From NCBI RefSeq assembly GCF_000143985.1, contig NC_014364.1, positions 2,356,001-2,420,000 of the forward strand: a DNA stretch of 64,000 nt, written 5' to 3'. How positions within the stretch are numbered: the first letter of the stretch is position 1; the number at the start of each line of letters is the position of its first letter. The translations under genes were made by a program, and so were the position numbers. Source of the DNA: Sediminispirochaeta smaragdinae DSM 11293 (lineage in GTDB: Bacteria > Spirochaetota > Spirochaetia > DSM-16054 > Sediminispirochaetaceae). The notes under the pieces are model-generated. The model was not told the origin of the DNA. It did no database searches and saw only the letters and a program-made list of their open reading frames with translations. This document shows positions 1 to 7,569 of the stretch, piece after piece.

Positions 1-126
1 AAAATTGCGCAAAGAAATGTAATTACGTAGCCATTGTACCAACGGTGTTGATGGAAGTAAAATAAGAAAATGTTGGATGGGTACAAGTACCGGCAAACGT
101 AAGATTCTCATAACAAAATCGGCTGA

Positions 127-276
127 GCTGACCATTCATGGCTGTTCTTCCGTATGAACGGTTTACATGAGTGTCGCAAGTATGGAATCTCAACAAAAAA
201 CGGTTACAAATGGAAGACTCGATTCATCCAAGAGGGCTTTACAATAATTCTACAACTTCGTGTTGACAAAGCATGA
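127..276 (+). pseudogene. IS481/IS3-like transposase N-terminal remnant
   Basis: An open stretch between two stop codons encodes a helix-turn-helix-like segment with the pattern ECRKYGISTKNGYKWKTRF followed by IQEG. This resembles the N-terminal DNA-binding region of IS481-type transposases (typical pattern LCRxYGISRKTGYKWxxRF). The reading frame stops at 274-276 and no DDE catalytic domain follows, so this is at most a fragment. Bases 1-126 show no further recognisable protein. Its presence beside a beta-lactamase and a complete IS256 element suggests an insertion-rich patch. The match is short and judged by eye. Confidence 0.4.
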
Positions 277-291
277 GTAATAATGGATATT
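263..291 (+). promoter_or_regulatory. Candidate sigma70 promoter for the beta-lactamase
   Basis: A perfect -35 hexamer TTGACA (263-268) is followed after 17 bp by GATATT (286-291, 4 of 6 to the -10 consensus). Transcription would start near 298, leaving a leader of about 40 nt with AAAGG at 324-328 before the ATG at 339. The -35 lies inside the transposase remnant, so older mobile DNA may supply the promoter. Confidence 0.5.
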
Positions 292-338
292 TTTCCTCGA
301 ATATTTGATTTTATTATACTACATGAAAGGTATCAACT

Positions 339-1256
339 ATGAAGAGAATGTTCTCCTTAAGTTATATGTTGCTTGTTTTCGTTTCTTTTTCTTTTGGTGA
401 AACCAATGCACCCAAAACAATAAATAATCTCAGGCAGGATATTGAGCAATTTCTCGTTGAAAAGAAAGCACTTGTGGGAGTTTCTGTTCTTGGCATTGAA
501 GATAATGAATCATTAAGCATCAACAATGATAAACACTTTTCTATGCAAAGTGTTTATAAATTCCACATTGCATTATCAGCTTTACATGAAGTTGATACTG
601 GTAACCTTTCTTTGGAAGACAGTATAATGCTAAAAGAGAGTGATTTATTACCGAATACGTGGAGCCCTTTGCGTGAAACATACCTTGCAGGAAAAAAAGA
701 AATTACCTTAGCTGAATTAATTAATTACACTGTTGCATTAAGCGACAATAATGGTTCTGATATTTTATTACGCTTAATAGGTGGTACTGAAAAAGTAAAC
801 GAGTATATTCATGGTCTTGGCATCATTGATGTTCAGATTACAACCGATGAAGAGAATATGCACAAAGAATCTGATCTTCAATTTGAGAATTGGACAACGC
901 CAGAAGCCGCCACAGAATTACTTACATTATTTTATGATGGAAAGGTCTTGTCAAAACAATCAACTGATTTTTTATGGAAAGTTATGGCAGGAACGGAAAC
1001 AGGTGGAGGTAGGATTAAGGGCAAATTGCCATCTGGAACTTTAGTAGCGCATAAGACTGGAACTTCTGCACCGCCAGATGAATCCGGGGTAACTGTAGCA
1101 ATTAATGATATAGGAATTGTAACATTGCCTAACAATAACCATTTTGTGATGAGTGTCTTTGTAGCTAACTCGAAAGAGAGTTATGAAACGAATGAAAAGA
1201 TTATAGCTGATATCACAAAGCTTGTATGGAATTATTTTACCCACAAAGCAAATTGA
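339..1256 (+). CDS. bla: Class A beta-lactamase (subclass A2-like)
   Basis: A 305-residue secreted serine beta-lactamase expected to hydrolyse beta-lactams in the periplasm. It has a signal peptide (residues 1 to about 20, ending SFSFG), the catalytic SVYK tetrad (Ser71, Lys74), the SDN motif at 135-137, and KTG at 239-241 followed by TS. The text around these motifs (MQSVYKFHIAL, SDNNGSDILL, ENWTTPEA) resembles the subclass A2 enzymes of Bacteroidetes such as CfxA, CepA and PER, more than TEM or SHV; this assignment is from memory. ATG start with AAAGG upstream. Its stop codon TGA (1254-1256) is built by the IS256 element that follows: base 1254 belongs to the gene and 1255-1256 to the left IS end. 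The restored pre-insertion sequence reads AAT TAG, so the protein is unchanged. Whether it is expressed or confers resistance cannot be told from sequence. Confidence 0.93.
   Translation: MKRMFSLSYMLLVFVSFSFGETNAPKTINNLRQDIEQFLVEKKALVGVSVLGIEDNESLSINNDKHFSMQSVYKFHIALSALHEVDTGNLSLEDSIMLKESDLLPNTWSPLRETYLAGKKEITLAELINYTVALSDNNGSDILLRLIGGTEKVNEYIHGLGIIDVQITTDEENMHKESDLQFENWTTPEAATELLTLFYDGKVLSKQSTDFLWKVMAGTETGGGRIKGKLPSGTLVAHKTGTSAPPDESGVTVAINDIGIVTLPNNNHFVMSVFVANSKESYETNEKIIADITKLVWNYFTHKAN
1247..1254. repeat. Target-site duplication of the IS256 element, left copy
   Basis: The octamer AGCAAATT ends directly before the left IS terminus and recurs directly after the right terminus at 2555-2562. 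An 8-bp direct repeat is typical for IS256-family transposition. This shows the element is intact and arrived as a unit. Confidence 0.9.
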
Positions 1257-1282
1257 GCCTGTAAATAAATCTGTGTAAAGCT
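1255..1282 (+). repeat. Left terminal inverted repeat of the IS256 element
   Basis: It reads GAGCCTGTAAATAAAT and then CTGTGTAAAGCT, and pairs with 2527-2554 at 25 of 28 positions. The first two bases (GA) complete the TGA stop codon of the beta-lactamase gene. Confidence 0.9.
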
Positions 1283-1318
1283 TCAAATCTTTGATATAAC
1301 AAGAGAGGAGCTTCTATT

Positions 1319-2515
1319 TTGCACAGTAAAGAATTTGATGAATTGGCGGACAAACTGGCCAGGAGCCTGAAGAGTCCGAAAGATGTATCAGCAATGACCA
1401 AGATGCTTGCCAAGGTGGCTATGGAACGAGCCCTGGAAATTGAGATGGAGGAGCATCTTGGTGAGAAAACGAATGGACAACGACCGTCCGATAACACTCG
1501 GAATGGCTACACGCAGAAAACACTGAAAACTGATACCTCAGAAATAGAGTTGGATATTCCCCGCGACAGGGATGCGACATTTGAACCTCAGCTGGTAAAG
1601 AAAAACCAGCGCCGGAGTGAAGATTTAGACAGTAAGATTTTAACACTCTATGCAAAGGGAATGACGACTCGGGATATCGCGGCAACATTCAAGGAAATGT
1701 ATGATGTCGATGTATCTCATGCTTTGATTTCCAAGATAACAGAAGGCGTCATGGAGGAAGTCGTCGCCTGGCAGAATCGCCCATTAGATTCTGTTTATCC
1801 TGTCTTATATCTGGATTGTATAGTCGTTAAAGTCCGTGAAAACAAGAGAGTTATTAACAAAAGTATCTTTCTTGCCCTCGCAATTAACTCTGAGGGTATA
1901 AAAGAGCTTCTTGGCATATGGATTGCGGACAATGAAGGTGCCAAGTTCTGGATGAATGTCCTTACAGAACTTCAGAACCGTGGAGTAAAGGATATTTTTA
2001 TAGCCTGTGTGGATGGTTTAACCGGATTCCCGGATGCAATCAATACAGTTTTTCCACAAACCAAAATACAGCTTTGCATTGTCCATCAAGTTCGAAATTC
2101 AGTGAAATATGTTTCATACAAAGATCGGAAAGCTGTAGCTGCTGATTTGAAGAAAATTTACAGTTCCGTTTCTGAACAGGAAGCAAAACTTGAACTGAAT
2201 CGTTTCTCAGAAAAATGGGATTCTCAATACCCATCAATCAGTAAAGGATGGTATAGAAATTGGGAAAATCTTATCACATTATTCGATTACCCCGATGAAA
2301 TACGAAAAATTATTTATACAACAAATGCAATTGAATCCCTGAATAGTGTCATTCGAAAAACGATAAAAAATCGAAAGATATTCCCAAATGAAGGTTCAGC
2401 GGTTAAGATAGTCTATCTGGCTATTGAGCAGGCTTCCAGGAAATGGAGTATGCCCCTTCGGAATTGGAAGCCTGCAATGAATAGATTCGCCATCGAATAT
2501 GAAGGGCGATTTTAA
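1319..2515 (+). CDS. IS256-family (Mutator-type) transposase
   Basis: A 398-residue DDE transposase, full length for the family, which moves the 1255-2554 element. The catalytic triad can be assigned to Asp166 (YLDCIVVKV), Asp232 (ACVDGLTGFPDA) and Glu339 (TTNAIESLNSVIRK). The family motif CIVHQVRNS lies at 253-261 between the second Asp and the Glu. The N-terminal third is the helical DNA-binding region. The start is TTG at 1319, with GAGAGGAG 8 bp upstream; no ATG fits better. It is the only gene of the element and shows no frameshift, so it may be functional. Confidence 0.95.
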   Translation: MHSKEFDELADKLARSLKSPKDVSAMTKMLAKVAMERALEIEMEEHLGEKTNGQRPSDNTRNGYTQKTLKTDTSEIELDIPRDRDATFEPQLVKKNQRRSEDLDSKILTLYAKGMTTRDIAATFKEMYDVDVSHALISKITEGVMEEVVAWQNRPLDSVYPVLYLDCIVVKVRENKRVINKSIFLALAINSEGIKELLGIWIADNEGAKFWMNVLTELQNRGVKDIFIACVDGLTGFPDAINTVFPQTKIQLCIVHQVRNSVKYVSYKDRKAVAADLKKIYSSVSEQEAKLELNRFSEKWDSQYPSISKGWYRNWENLITLFDYPDEIRKIIYTTNAIESLNSVIRKTIKNRKIFPNEGSAVKIVYLAIEQASRKWSMPLRNWKPAMNRFAIEYEGRF

Positions 2516-2526
2516 ATTTGGAAAAG

Positions 2527-2554
2527 AGCTTTACACAGAAAAATTTACAGGCTC
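2527..2554 (-). repeat. Right terminal inverted repeat of the IS256 element
   Basis: This is the inverted partner of 1255-1282. The right copy of the AGCAAATT target duplication follows at 2555-2562 and continues into GGTATAG, which is the original downstream sequence of the beta-lactamase gene. Confidence 0.9.
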
Positions 2555-2607
2555 AGCAAATTAGGTATAGCGGAATATCATAAAATAGTCAGAATATAGA
2601 ATCAAAT

Positions 2608-2955
2608 CTACTCAAAAAATTTGCCCTTATAAAAATTCTCATTTCCGAGTTTCTTTGCACTCATCCTAAACATAACGCAACCGTCCGGGCATACAATTTC
2701 CTTGCTATATTTACTATTCCCACCGATGTTCTCTAAATCTCCACCACTTCTAACCGCCTCCATAATTGGAAACATCATCATCATTACTTTGGAGCAAATA
2801 CCCTGCCCCTCCTTATTTACAGGACAGCCATAAGTACATGTATACGTATCTCCGATTTCCTCACCGTTTCGGCAATACCTCTCTGTGTGGTCACTTCGAA
2901 GAAAGCCTGTTACCTCGATTTCCCATTCATACTCCTCATCATACCATTTCTTCAT
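2608..2955 (-). CDS. Small Cys-containing protein, TIGR04076-like
   Basis: A protein of about 115 residues from ATG at 2955, which has GGAG 8 bp upstream; an in-frame TTG seven codons earlier is less likely. It has no signal peptide. Spaced cysteines and glycines (YCRNGEE, CTYGCP, GICSK, CPDGCVMFRM) with a central MEAVRSGGDLENIGG segment resemble the uncharacterised TIGR04076 family, in which a C-terminal CxDG...F.I segment is conserved. The family function is unknown. It sits alone on the minus strand just downstream of the IS256 element. A second, more typical TIGR04076-like protein lies at 28862-29254. Confidence 0.6.
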   Translation of the reverse strand: MKKWYDEEYEWEIEVTGFLRSDHTERYCRNGEEIGDTYTCTYGCPVNKEGQGICSKVMMMMFPIMEAVRSGGDLENIGGNSKYSKEIVCPDGCVMFRMSAKKLGNENFYKGKFFE

Positions 2956-2976
2956 AATCAAGCTCCGAATTTTCAA

Positions 2977-3135
2977 TTCTCAGACTGACAAACTATATCA
3001 GTTTTATGTACTTTGAGAAAGAACTTCAAACAGAGTCTCATTCTGCTCAAGATGATAAAATATTTTGTACTTTCCTTCCCTCCTTCAAGGTCTCAAGTTT
3101 AAATTCATCGGGCTTCTCGTATAGGCAACACTATT
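2977..3135 (-). other. Gap with short degenerate reading frames
   Basis: No intact gene is visible. Read on the minus strand, two short frames look protein-like but are broken by stops: one ending KPDEFKLETLKEGRK, and an overlapping one ending KIFYHLEQNETLFEVL. They could be the two halves of a decayed, frameshifted gene next to the insertion element, but they are too short to identify. Confidence 0.25.
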
Positions 3136-3336
3136 TTATTTGGTATGACAGGCAGGAGAGCAGTAGAAACAACCATCAACATTGGTATATATAGTCCGTG
3201 CCTTATTTAGCGCATCATGACAGTTCGAATATTCTCCAATATACGTCCGATTTTCCGGTAAATACATACAGTTCTGTGTATGAACTTCATGTTCGCCTGT
3301 GGGTTGAGCATTGTCATTTACATAATACTTTGACAT
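3136..3336 (-). CDS. Conserved small protein with two C-terminal Cys motifs
   Basis: A 66-residue protein with AAGGAG 7 bp before the ATG. It begins MSKYYVNDNAQPTGEHEVHT and contains Cys23, Cys39 and the pair CFYCSPAC near the end. It resembles a widespread uncharacterised family of short proteins that begin with KYYVNxNAQ and end in a CxxCxxxCHT-type motif; this is recalled, not searched. The His and Cys content could bind a metal, but nothing shows that. It is transcribed alone between the 2608-2955 gene and the citrate lyase operon. Confidence 0.7.
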   Translation of the reverse strand: MSKYYVNDNAQPTGEHEVHTQNCMYLPENRTYIGEYSNCHDALNKARTIYTNVDGCFYCSPACHTK

Positions 3337-3503
3337 AACTTACTCCTTATCTAATGTAGTTTAATGCCGACACGTTGAATAAAATCCACTCAAGCTTTGA
3401 TGTACATATTCCAATGAGATTTTACTCTTATAAGTCTCAGGTCACAATCTTTTTTTATTATTTCTCGCTATTAGTGGCATTTTGATATTTTAAAGAGAAA
3501 CAT

Positions 3504-4547
3504 TTATTGATTTAGAATGGAGTGGTGTACGATGAATTCGTAGGTGCTTGCAGGAACTAAAGGAAGAATAGCCTGCATGTTTCCGGCATGTATGTATTCC
3601 CTGACTAATGAGGCACTTATAGGTTTCCCGTTGCAATTCTTCCGTTCGATCTCTATTACTTCTACTCCGGCCTTTTTCAAAGTTCGTTGTAATGCTGCAT
3701 TGTAGGCATTTGTTACATGCGAGTAGGGTTCTGTTCCGAGATATCGTTTTGAAATTCCAAGTTCTGGTACAAAAAAACGCATGAAGAGTGCAATGTCAAG
3801 GTTGCAATTAATCTGTTCGGCTCTGTCTATATCGTCGAGAAAATAACTGGGGAAGGTTGCGGGAGAAACCAAGTAATCTTCCGTCTTATGAACCATGACA
3901 TTACGTAAGGATGAAACACCTTCTTTCACCATTTCATATCGGTCTTTAGCACTGAATAAGGACTTCTCACTGGATACGACAAAGAGATGTACCAACGAGC
4001 ACTCCTTACTTGCGCGTTCGATGAGGTATCGATGCCCATTGGTAAAGGGGTTGCAATTCGCCACTATTGAACCAACTGCCCCCTCACCTATTGCACGCTC
4101 TTTTATAAACCGTTCGGTTTCACTCCGTAGAAAGTCGACATAGCCCTGTAATCCCTGTTTCCTGTTTTCCATAAACAGAACATCATCCGTTTGAAGTATG
4201 GGATAAAATCCGATATCGACAAATACAGCCCTATTTTTCGGGTTTGTAAACAAAAACAGATGTTCTTGCCCATTGGTATATGCATATGTGACCAGTTCGC
4301 TCACGATATGCGATGCAATACCGTATTGTCGATACGAAGGATGCACTGCAAGATATTTGATGACATTCCCATCAGCCGCTCCTGTCCCGATAATCCGACC
4401 GTGCGACAACAGGCAGATCATGAATTCCGCTGGCCCCTCATAATGAAGGCCGCGTTCATTTAAGAAATCCGATACTCTGCTTTCCCAATGAGGAGAAGCA
4501 AGGTATCCGGAGAATTCCGTCATATCGGCTATATTATTCGTATCCAT
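3504..4547 (-). CDS. citC: [Citrate (pro-3S)-lyase] ligase CitC
   Basis: A cytoplasmic ligase that acetylates the thiol of the citrate lyase prosthetic group with ATP and acetate, switching the enzyme on. The N-terminal third (about 15-130) is a GNAT-type acetyltransferase fold (IKYLAVHPSYRQYGIAS). The rest is a nucleotidyltransferase domain with GSIVANCNPFTNGH (H-I-G-H class site) and ISASLVREY. About 347 residues from ATG 4547. A longer in-frame ATG lies at 4571, but 4547 follows AAGG plus a run of nine G and sits just after the citG stop, so it is preferred. Last gene of the esterase-citDEFXGC operon. The nine-base G run at the start is a possible slippage site. Confidence 0.93.
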   Translation of the reverse strand: MDTNNIADMTEFSGYLASPHWESRVSDFLNERGLHYEGPAEFMICLLSHGRIIGTGAADGNVIKYLAVHPSYRQYGIASHIVSELVTYAYTNGQEHLFLFTNPKNRAVFVDIGFYPILQTDDVLFMENRKQGLQGYVDFLRSETERFIKERAIGEGAVGSIVANCNPFTNGHRYLIERASKECSLVHLFVVSSEKSLFSAKDRYEMVKEGVSSLRNVMVHKTEDYLVSPATFPSYFLDDIDRAEQINCNLDIALFMRFFVPELGISKRYLGTEPYSHVTNAYNAALQRTLKKAGVEVIEIERKNCNGKPISASLVREYIHAGNMQAILPLVPASTYEFIVHHSILNQ

Positions 4548-4557
4548 CCCCCCCCCT

Positions 4558-5454
4558 TCATGGTTCATCATAAAGAAGCAGTTTTGCCAGGAAAATCGTC
4601 AAGGCCAGCAGATCGGCACACCCGCCACAGCTGATGTGTCGGGCAATGCAATATGCGTCAAGGCTTTGCACCGATTCCATGCCCGCCTGAGTAAAACAGC
4701 CTCCTATCTCAAGAATATCCTTTGCCATTGCATGTATCGATTCCAAAGTATTTCGATCGTGTCTCGCAAGAACATTGGAATCGTCAACCACCGTCATAAG
4801 ATGCAAAAGTACTTGGACATTGCAGAGATTTTGCTGATATCCTCCTGCCATGTAGGATACCATAAGAGGAAGTGCAACATCCCTTACCGAGGGAAAGCCT
4901 GTCATTGCTTCCCCTCGTACACCTTTCGAGCCGTCCTTTCTATATACATTTTCACCATGGGTTCGGGGGCGCATCGTTTCGAGTTCAAGTAATTCCGATT
5001 GAAGTATATGTTGCGTCATATCGATACATGTTGAAAAGATGCGTGCGATATCGAAGTGCCTCCATTGTGCATGGACATATGCAGAGGCCGCACACATGAG
5101 GCCCAAAGAAAAGATTGCCCCCCGATGCGTATTGACCGAATTCGTGACCGAGAGCATGGCTTTTTCTGCCTCCATACCGATAGGACGAATCGCCAGAAAC
5201 AAATCTTCCAGGTTCCTGCACCAATGATACCCGATGCTTACCATTTCCGTGAAATAGGGACTAAGGGCATTTGCACTGCGCACAAAGCATGCATAATCCA
5301 TGTCGGAATGCGAGCCTGAATTGTGTTGATCAACCAATCCTGGTTTCGGGGTTGTCGATACTTCTTCTATAAGAGCTGCATGCGCGCTATACCCAATATA
5401 TGAGATGATGTGTGATTTACTTGCTACCGGCGCTAAAGTCTCTGCTTGTCTCAT
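4558..5454 (-). CDS. citG: Triphosphoribosyl-dephospho-CoA synthase CitG
   Basis: A 298-residue enzyme that makes 2'-(5''-triphosphoribosyl)-3'-dephospho-CoA from ATP and dephospho-CoA, the precursor of the citrate lyase prosthetic group. Family motifs are visible: TTPKPGLVDQHNSGSHSDMD near 34-53, TNSVNTHRGAIFSLG near 104-118, and GGCADLLALT near the C-terminus. The start ATG 5454 follows GGGGAG. The gene overlaps the 3' end of citX by 38 bp and precedes citC, consistent with translational coupling. The order citX-citG-citC at the end of a cit operon differs from the Klebsiella citCDEFG order, but the gene set is complete. Confidence 0.93.
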   Translation of the reverse strand: MRQAETLAPVASKSHIISYIGYSAHAALIEEVSTTPKPGLVDQHNSGSHSDMDYACFVRSANALSPYFTEMVSIGYHWCRNLEDLFLAIRPIGMEAEKAMLSVTNSVNTHRGAIFSLGLMCAASAYVHAQWRHFDIARIFSTCIDMTQHILQSELLELETMRPRTHGENVYRKDGSKGVRGEAMTGFPSVRDVALPLMVSYMAGGYQQNLCNVQVLLHLMTVVDDSNVLARHDRNTLESIHAMAKDILEIGGCFTQAGMESVQSLDAYCIARHISCGGCADLLALTIFLAKLLLYDEP

Positions 5455-6013
5455 TAAAGACTCCCTTCCCCTCCATCTGCAGATAGTTATTCAATGTTTC
5501 CTCTGTATAGGCGACAAGCTCTTCGACGCTGTGGCTTCGATTTCTTCCACAGTTTCTTGCCGAATCATGACAAAGAAAGCAGCGCCGCGGCTTTGCGCCT
5601 ATCTCTTCACGTGTGATGGCACGCTGGGTACTATCCATGACGTCAAAGTCGAACCATCTGCCGATTGGATGATCTTCTTCAAAGGTCACCAGCTTCCTTT
5701 TTACCGCCCATTGAGAAGCGGTTACGGGAAAAATGAAATAGCCCTCAGGACCGGTGGAAAGCAGATACTCCTCGACTTCCGTAAGATCATGTTCCTTCAT
5801 ATAGATCAGCAAGGCTTCTATCCCGGAAAAAAAACAAGCGCTAATACATGGTGTATTTTTTACCGGCCCCGGAATATTCATCGTAAACGCAATTACGTTT
5901 GCGTTGTATGTTTCGACCAACCTTTGTTTCCTGGCAACCCGTCTCTCCCGGGCATCAAGAACCGCCTCTAAGGAGGGAACGCCCCAATTATCAAAAACCT
6001 TCTCATGAGACAT
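5417..6013 (-). CDS. citX: Apo-citrate lyase phosphoribosyl-dephospho-CoA transferase CitX
   Basis: A 198-residue transferase that attaches the CitG product to a serine of apo-CitD to form holo-citrate lyase. CitX-type features include an N-terminal LEAVLDARERRVARKQ helix, NIPGPVKNTP, HPIGRWFDFDVMD and the Cys-rich RRCFLCHDSARNC. The start overlaps the citF stop (ATGTCTCATGA) and the 3' end overlaps citG. It acts in the cytoplasm with CitG and CitC as the maturation arm of the operon. Confidence 0.92.
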   Translation of the reverse strand: MSHEKVFDNWGVPSLEAVLDARERRVARKQRLVETYNANVIAFTMNIPGPVKNTPCISACFFSGIEALLIYMKEHDLTEVEEYLLSTGPEGYFIFPVTASQWAVKRKLVTFEEDHPIGRWFDFDVMDSTQRAITREEIGAKPRRCFLCHDSARNCGRNRSHSVEELVAYTEETLNNYLQMEGKGVFNETSRDFSAGSK

Positions 6014-7559
6014 CGATCGGATCCTTGACCTGGTGAATCAAGTCAATTACCGAACCGTCACGATAGGTAACAACCCCGACAACCTTGTCGGTATATTCGA
6101 TTGGCCTCGATTTTCCCACCAATTGTATTGCCTTGCGTCGGAGATTTTCAATTGTGGTCAGTTCCACATTGGCCTTTGTCAATGCTTCGATCAAATCGTT
6201 CCTGCGGGGATTTACCGCCACTCCCTGATCGGTAACAACGACATCGATGGTTTTACCCGGCGTAACAATTGTGTTTACATGATCGACGATGGTTGCAATT
6301 CTTCCCCGTGTAAGAGGGCAGACGATGATCGACAAAGCGGCTCCGGCAGCGGTATCACTATGTCCACCGATTGCTCCTCGGATAACGCCGTCGGAACCTG
6401 TGAGCACATTCACATTGAAGTCAACATCTACTTCCAGGGCGGATAGAATAACGACATCGAGTTGATTGACTGCAGAGCCAACATTACCCGGGCTTGCATA
6501 ATATGATGCGGATATTTGTTGGTGAAAGCGATTATTCTTTAAAGATCGTGCAGCGTCTAAATCAAAGGACTGGACATCAAGAATCTTTTTTATGAGCCCC
6601 TCTTCATGGAGTTTAACAATCTGACCAGTGATGCCGCCAAGTGCAAAACTGGCATGGATATCCCTTTTCACCATCTCTTCCCGCAGAAATCTGACCGTTG
6701 CAAGGGAGGCTCCTCCCGATCCCATCTGGATGGAAAAGCTTTCCCTCAAACGGCCGCTACCGGTAATGACATTGGCCGCAGTTTCGGCAATCATCAGTTC
6801 CTTTGGATCTTTCGTATACCGGGTTGCTCCACTCATGATTCCTTCAGGATCTCCTATGGCGTCGATCTTAACAACGTAATCCACATCGGACTGGGGAATA
6901 CCTGAGGGCACATTGGGAAAGGGAACAATATTGTCGGTAATCACTACTACTTTATCAGCATATTGAGCATCAGTCTTTGCATAGCCCAGAGAGCCGCAGA
7001 CAATCCCTGTATCATTGTCACGGGAATACCCATTGGCATTGCCGAAAGGATCGCAGGAGGGAGCACCTATGAAGGCAATGTCGATTTTCAAGGCACCGGT
7101 TTCGATGGCATAGGCACGCCCGCCGTGGGAACGAAAAACGACAGGGATATCCATGAGGCCGTTGGAAACGGCTTCCGCCAATTTTCCACGCATTCCACTG
7201 GTTTCGATGCGTTTGATTACTCCGCTTTTGATATGTTTTATCAATTGTTCATGAACATTCATCAAGGAGCTGGCGGCAAGTGTCAGGTCTTTAAATCCCA
7301 TACCGGCTATGACGTCCATTACTTTATTCAACACGTAATCCCCATCCCGAAAATGATGATGGAAAGAAATAGTCATGCCGTTTTGAAGGCCACTCTTTTC
7401 AATTGCCTCTTCAAGACTCCTCAGGATCTTACTCTCAAATTGCTCCTTTTCCAGGAAGGACAATACATCCTTGTGAGCATGATCATCGGTGTATATGCCG
7501 TTGATTCCTTTCAGCTTTTCGATATTGGGAATAGCTTCCAGCCTAATATTCGTATTCAT
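6003..7559 (-). CDS. citF: Citrate lyase alpha subunit CitF
   Basis: The alpha subunit (about 518 residues, family-typical) is the acetyl-ACP:citrate acyl-ACP transferase that exchanges acetyl for citrate on CitD. Recognisable segments are TISFHHHFRDGDYVLN near the N-terminus, VFRSHGGRAYAIETGALKID, GANGYSRDNDTGIVCGS-type text near the middle, and GAIGGHSDTAAGA. The start is ATG 7559 with AGGAGAAACATC upstream; the in-frame extension to 7598 overlaps citE and has no ribosome site. It lies between citE and citX with gaps of 10 bp or overlaps. Confidence 0.96.
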   Translation of the reverse strand: MNTNIRLEAIPNIEKLKGINGIYTDDHAHKDVLSFLEKEQFESKILRSLEEAIEKSGLQNGMTISFHHHFRDGDYVLNKVMDVIAGMGFKDLTLAASSLMNVHEQLIKHIKSGVIKRIETSGMRGKLAEAVSNGLMDIPVVFRSHGGRAYAIETGALKIDIAFIGAPSCDPFGNANGYSRDNDTGIVCGSLGYAKTDAQYADKVVVITDNIVPFPNVPSGIPQSDVDYVVKIDAIGDPEGIMSGATRYTKDPKELMIAETAANVITGSGRLRESFSIQMGSGGASLATVRFLREEMVKRDIHASFALGGITGQIVKLHEEGLIKKILDVQSFDLDAARSLKNNRFHQQISASYYASPGNVGSAVNQLDVVILSALEVDVDFNVNVLTGSDGVIRGAIGGHSDTAAGAALSIIVCPLTRGRIATIVDHVNTIVTPGKTIDVVVTDQGVAVNPRRNDLIEALTKANVELTTIENLRRKAIQLVGKSRPIEYTDKVVGVVTYRDGSVIDLIHQVKDPIDVS

Positions 7560-7569
7560 GATGTTTCTC

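Larger units (their letters stand above)
1255..2554 (+). mobile_element. Complete IS256-family insertion sequence (1300 bp)
   Basis: The element is bounded by 28-bp imperfect terminal inverted repeats (1255-1282 and 2527-2554). They match at 25 of 28 positions, differing only in a central AAAT/TTTT block, and both ends begin GAGCCTGTAAAT. It carries one full-length transposase gene and is flanked by the 8-bp duplication AGCAAATT (1247-1254, 2555-2562). Intact ends, duplication and transposase indicate recent insertion and possible activity. It is inserted within the stop codon of the beta-lactamase gene. Confidence 0.93.

Noticed and set aside
1..126. Possible extension of the transposase remnant upstream
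   Set aside because: Stops in all relevant frames and no recognisable text; only 127-276 is reported.
4872..5319. Several long plus-strand reading frames across citG
   Set aside because: They lie opposite strongly supported cit genes, lack ribosome sites and encode Cys/His/Arg-rich text typical of antisense frames.
5405..5971. 188-residue plus-strand reading frame opposite citX
   Set aside because: It overlaps citX fully and has no protein-like motifs; citX has full family signatures.
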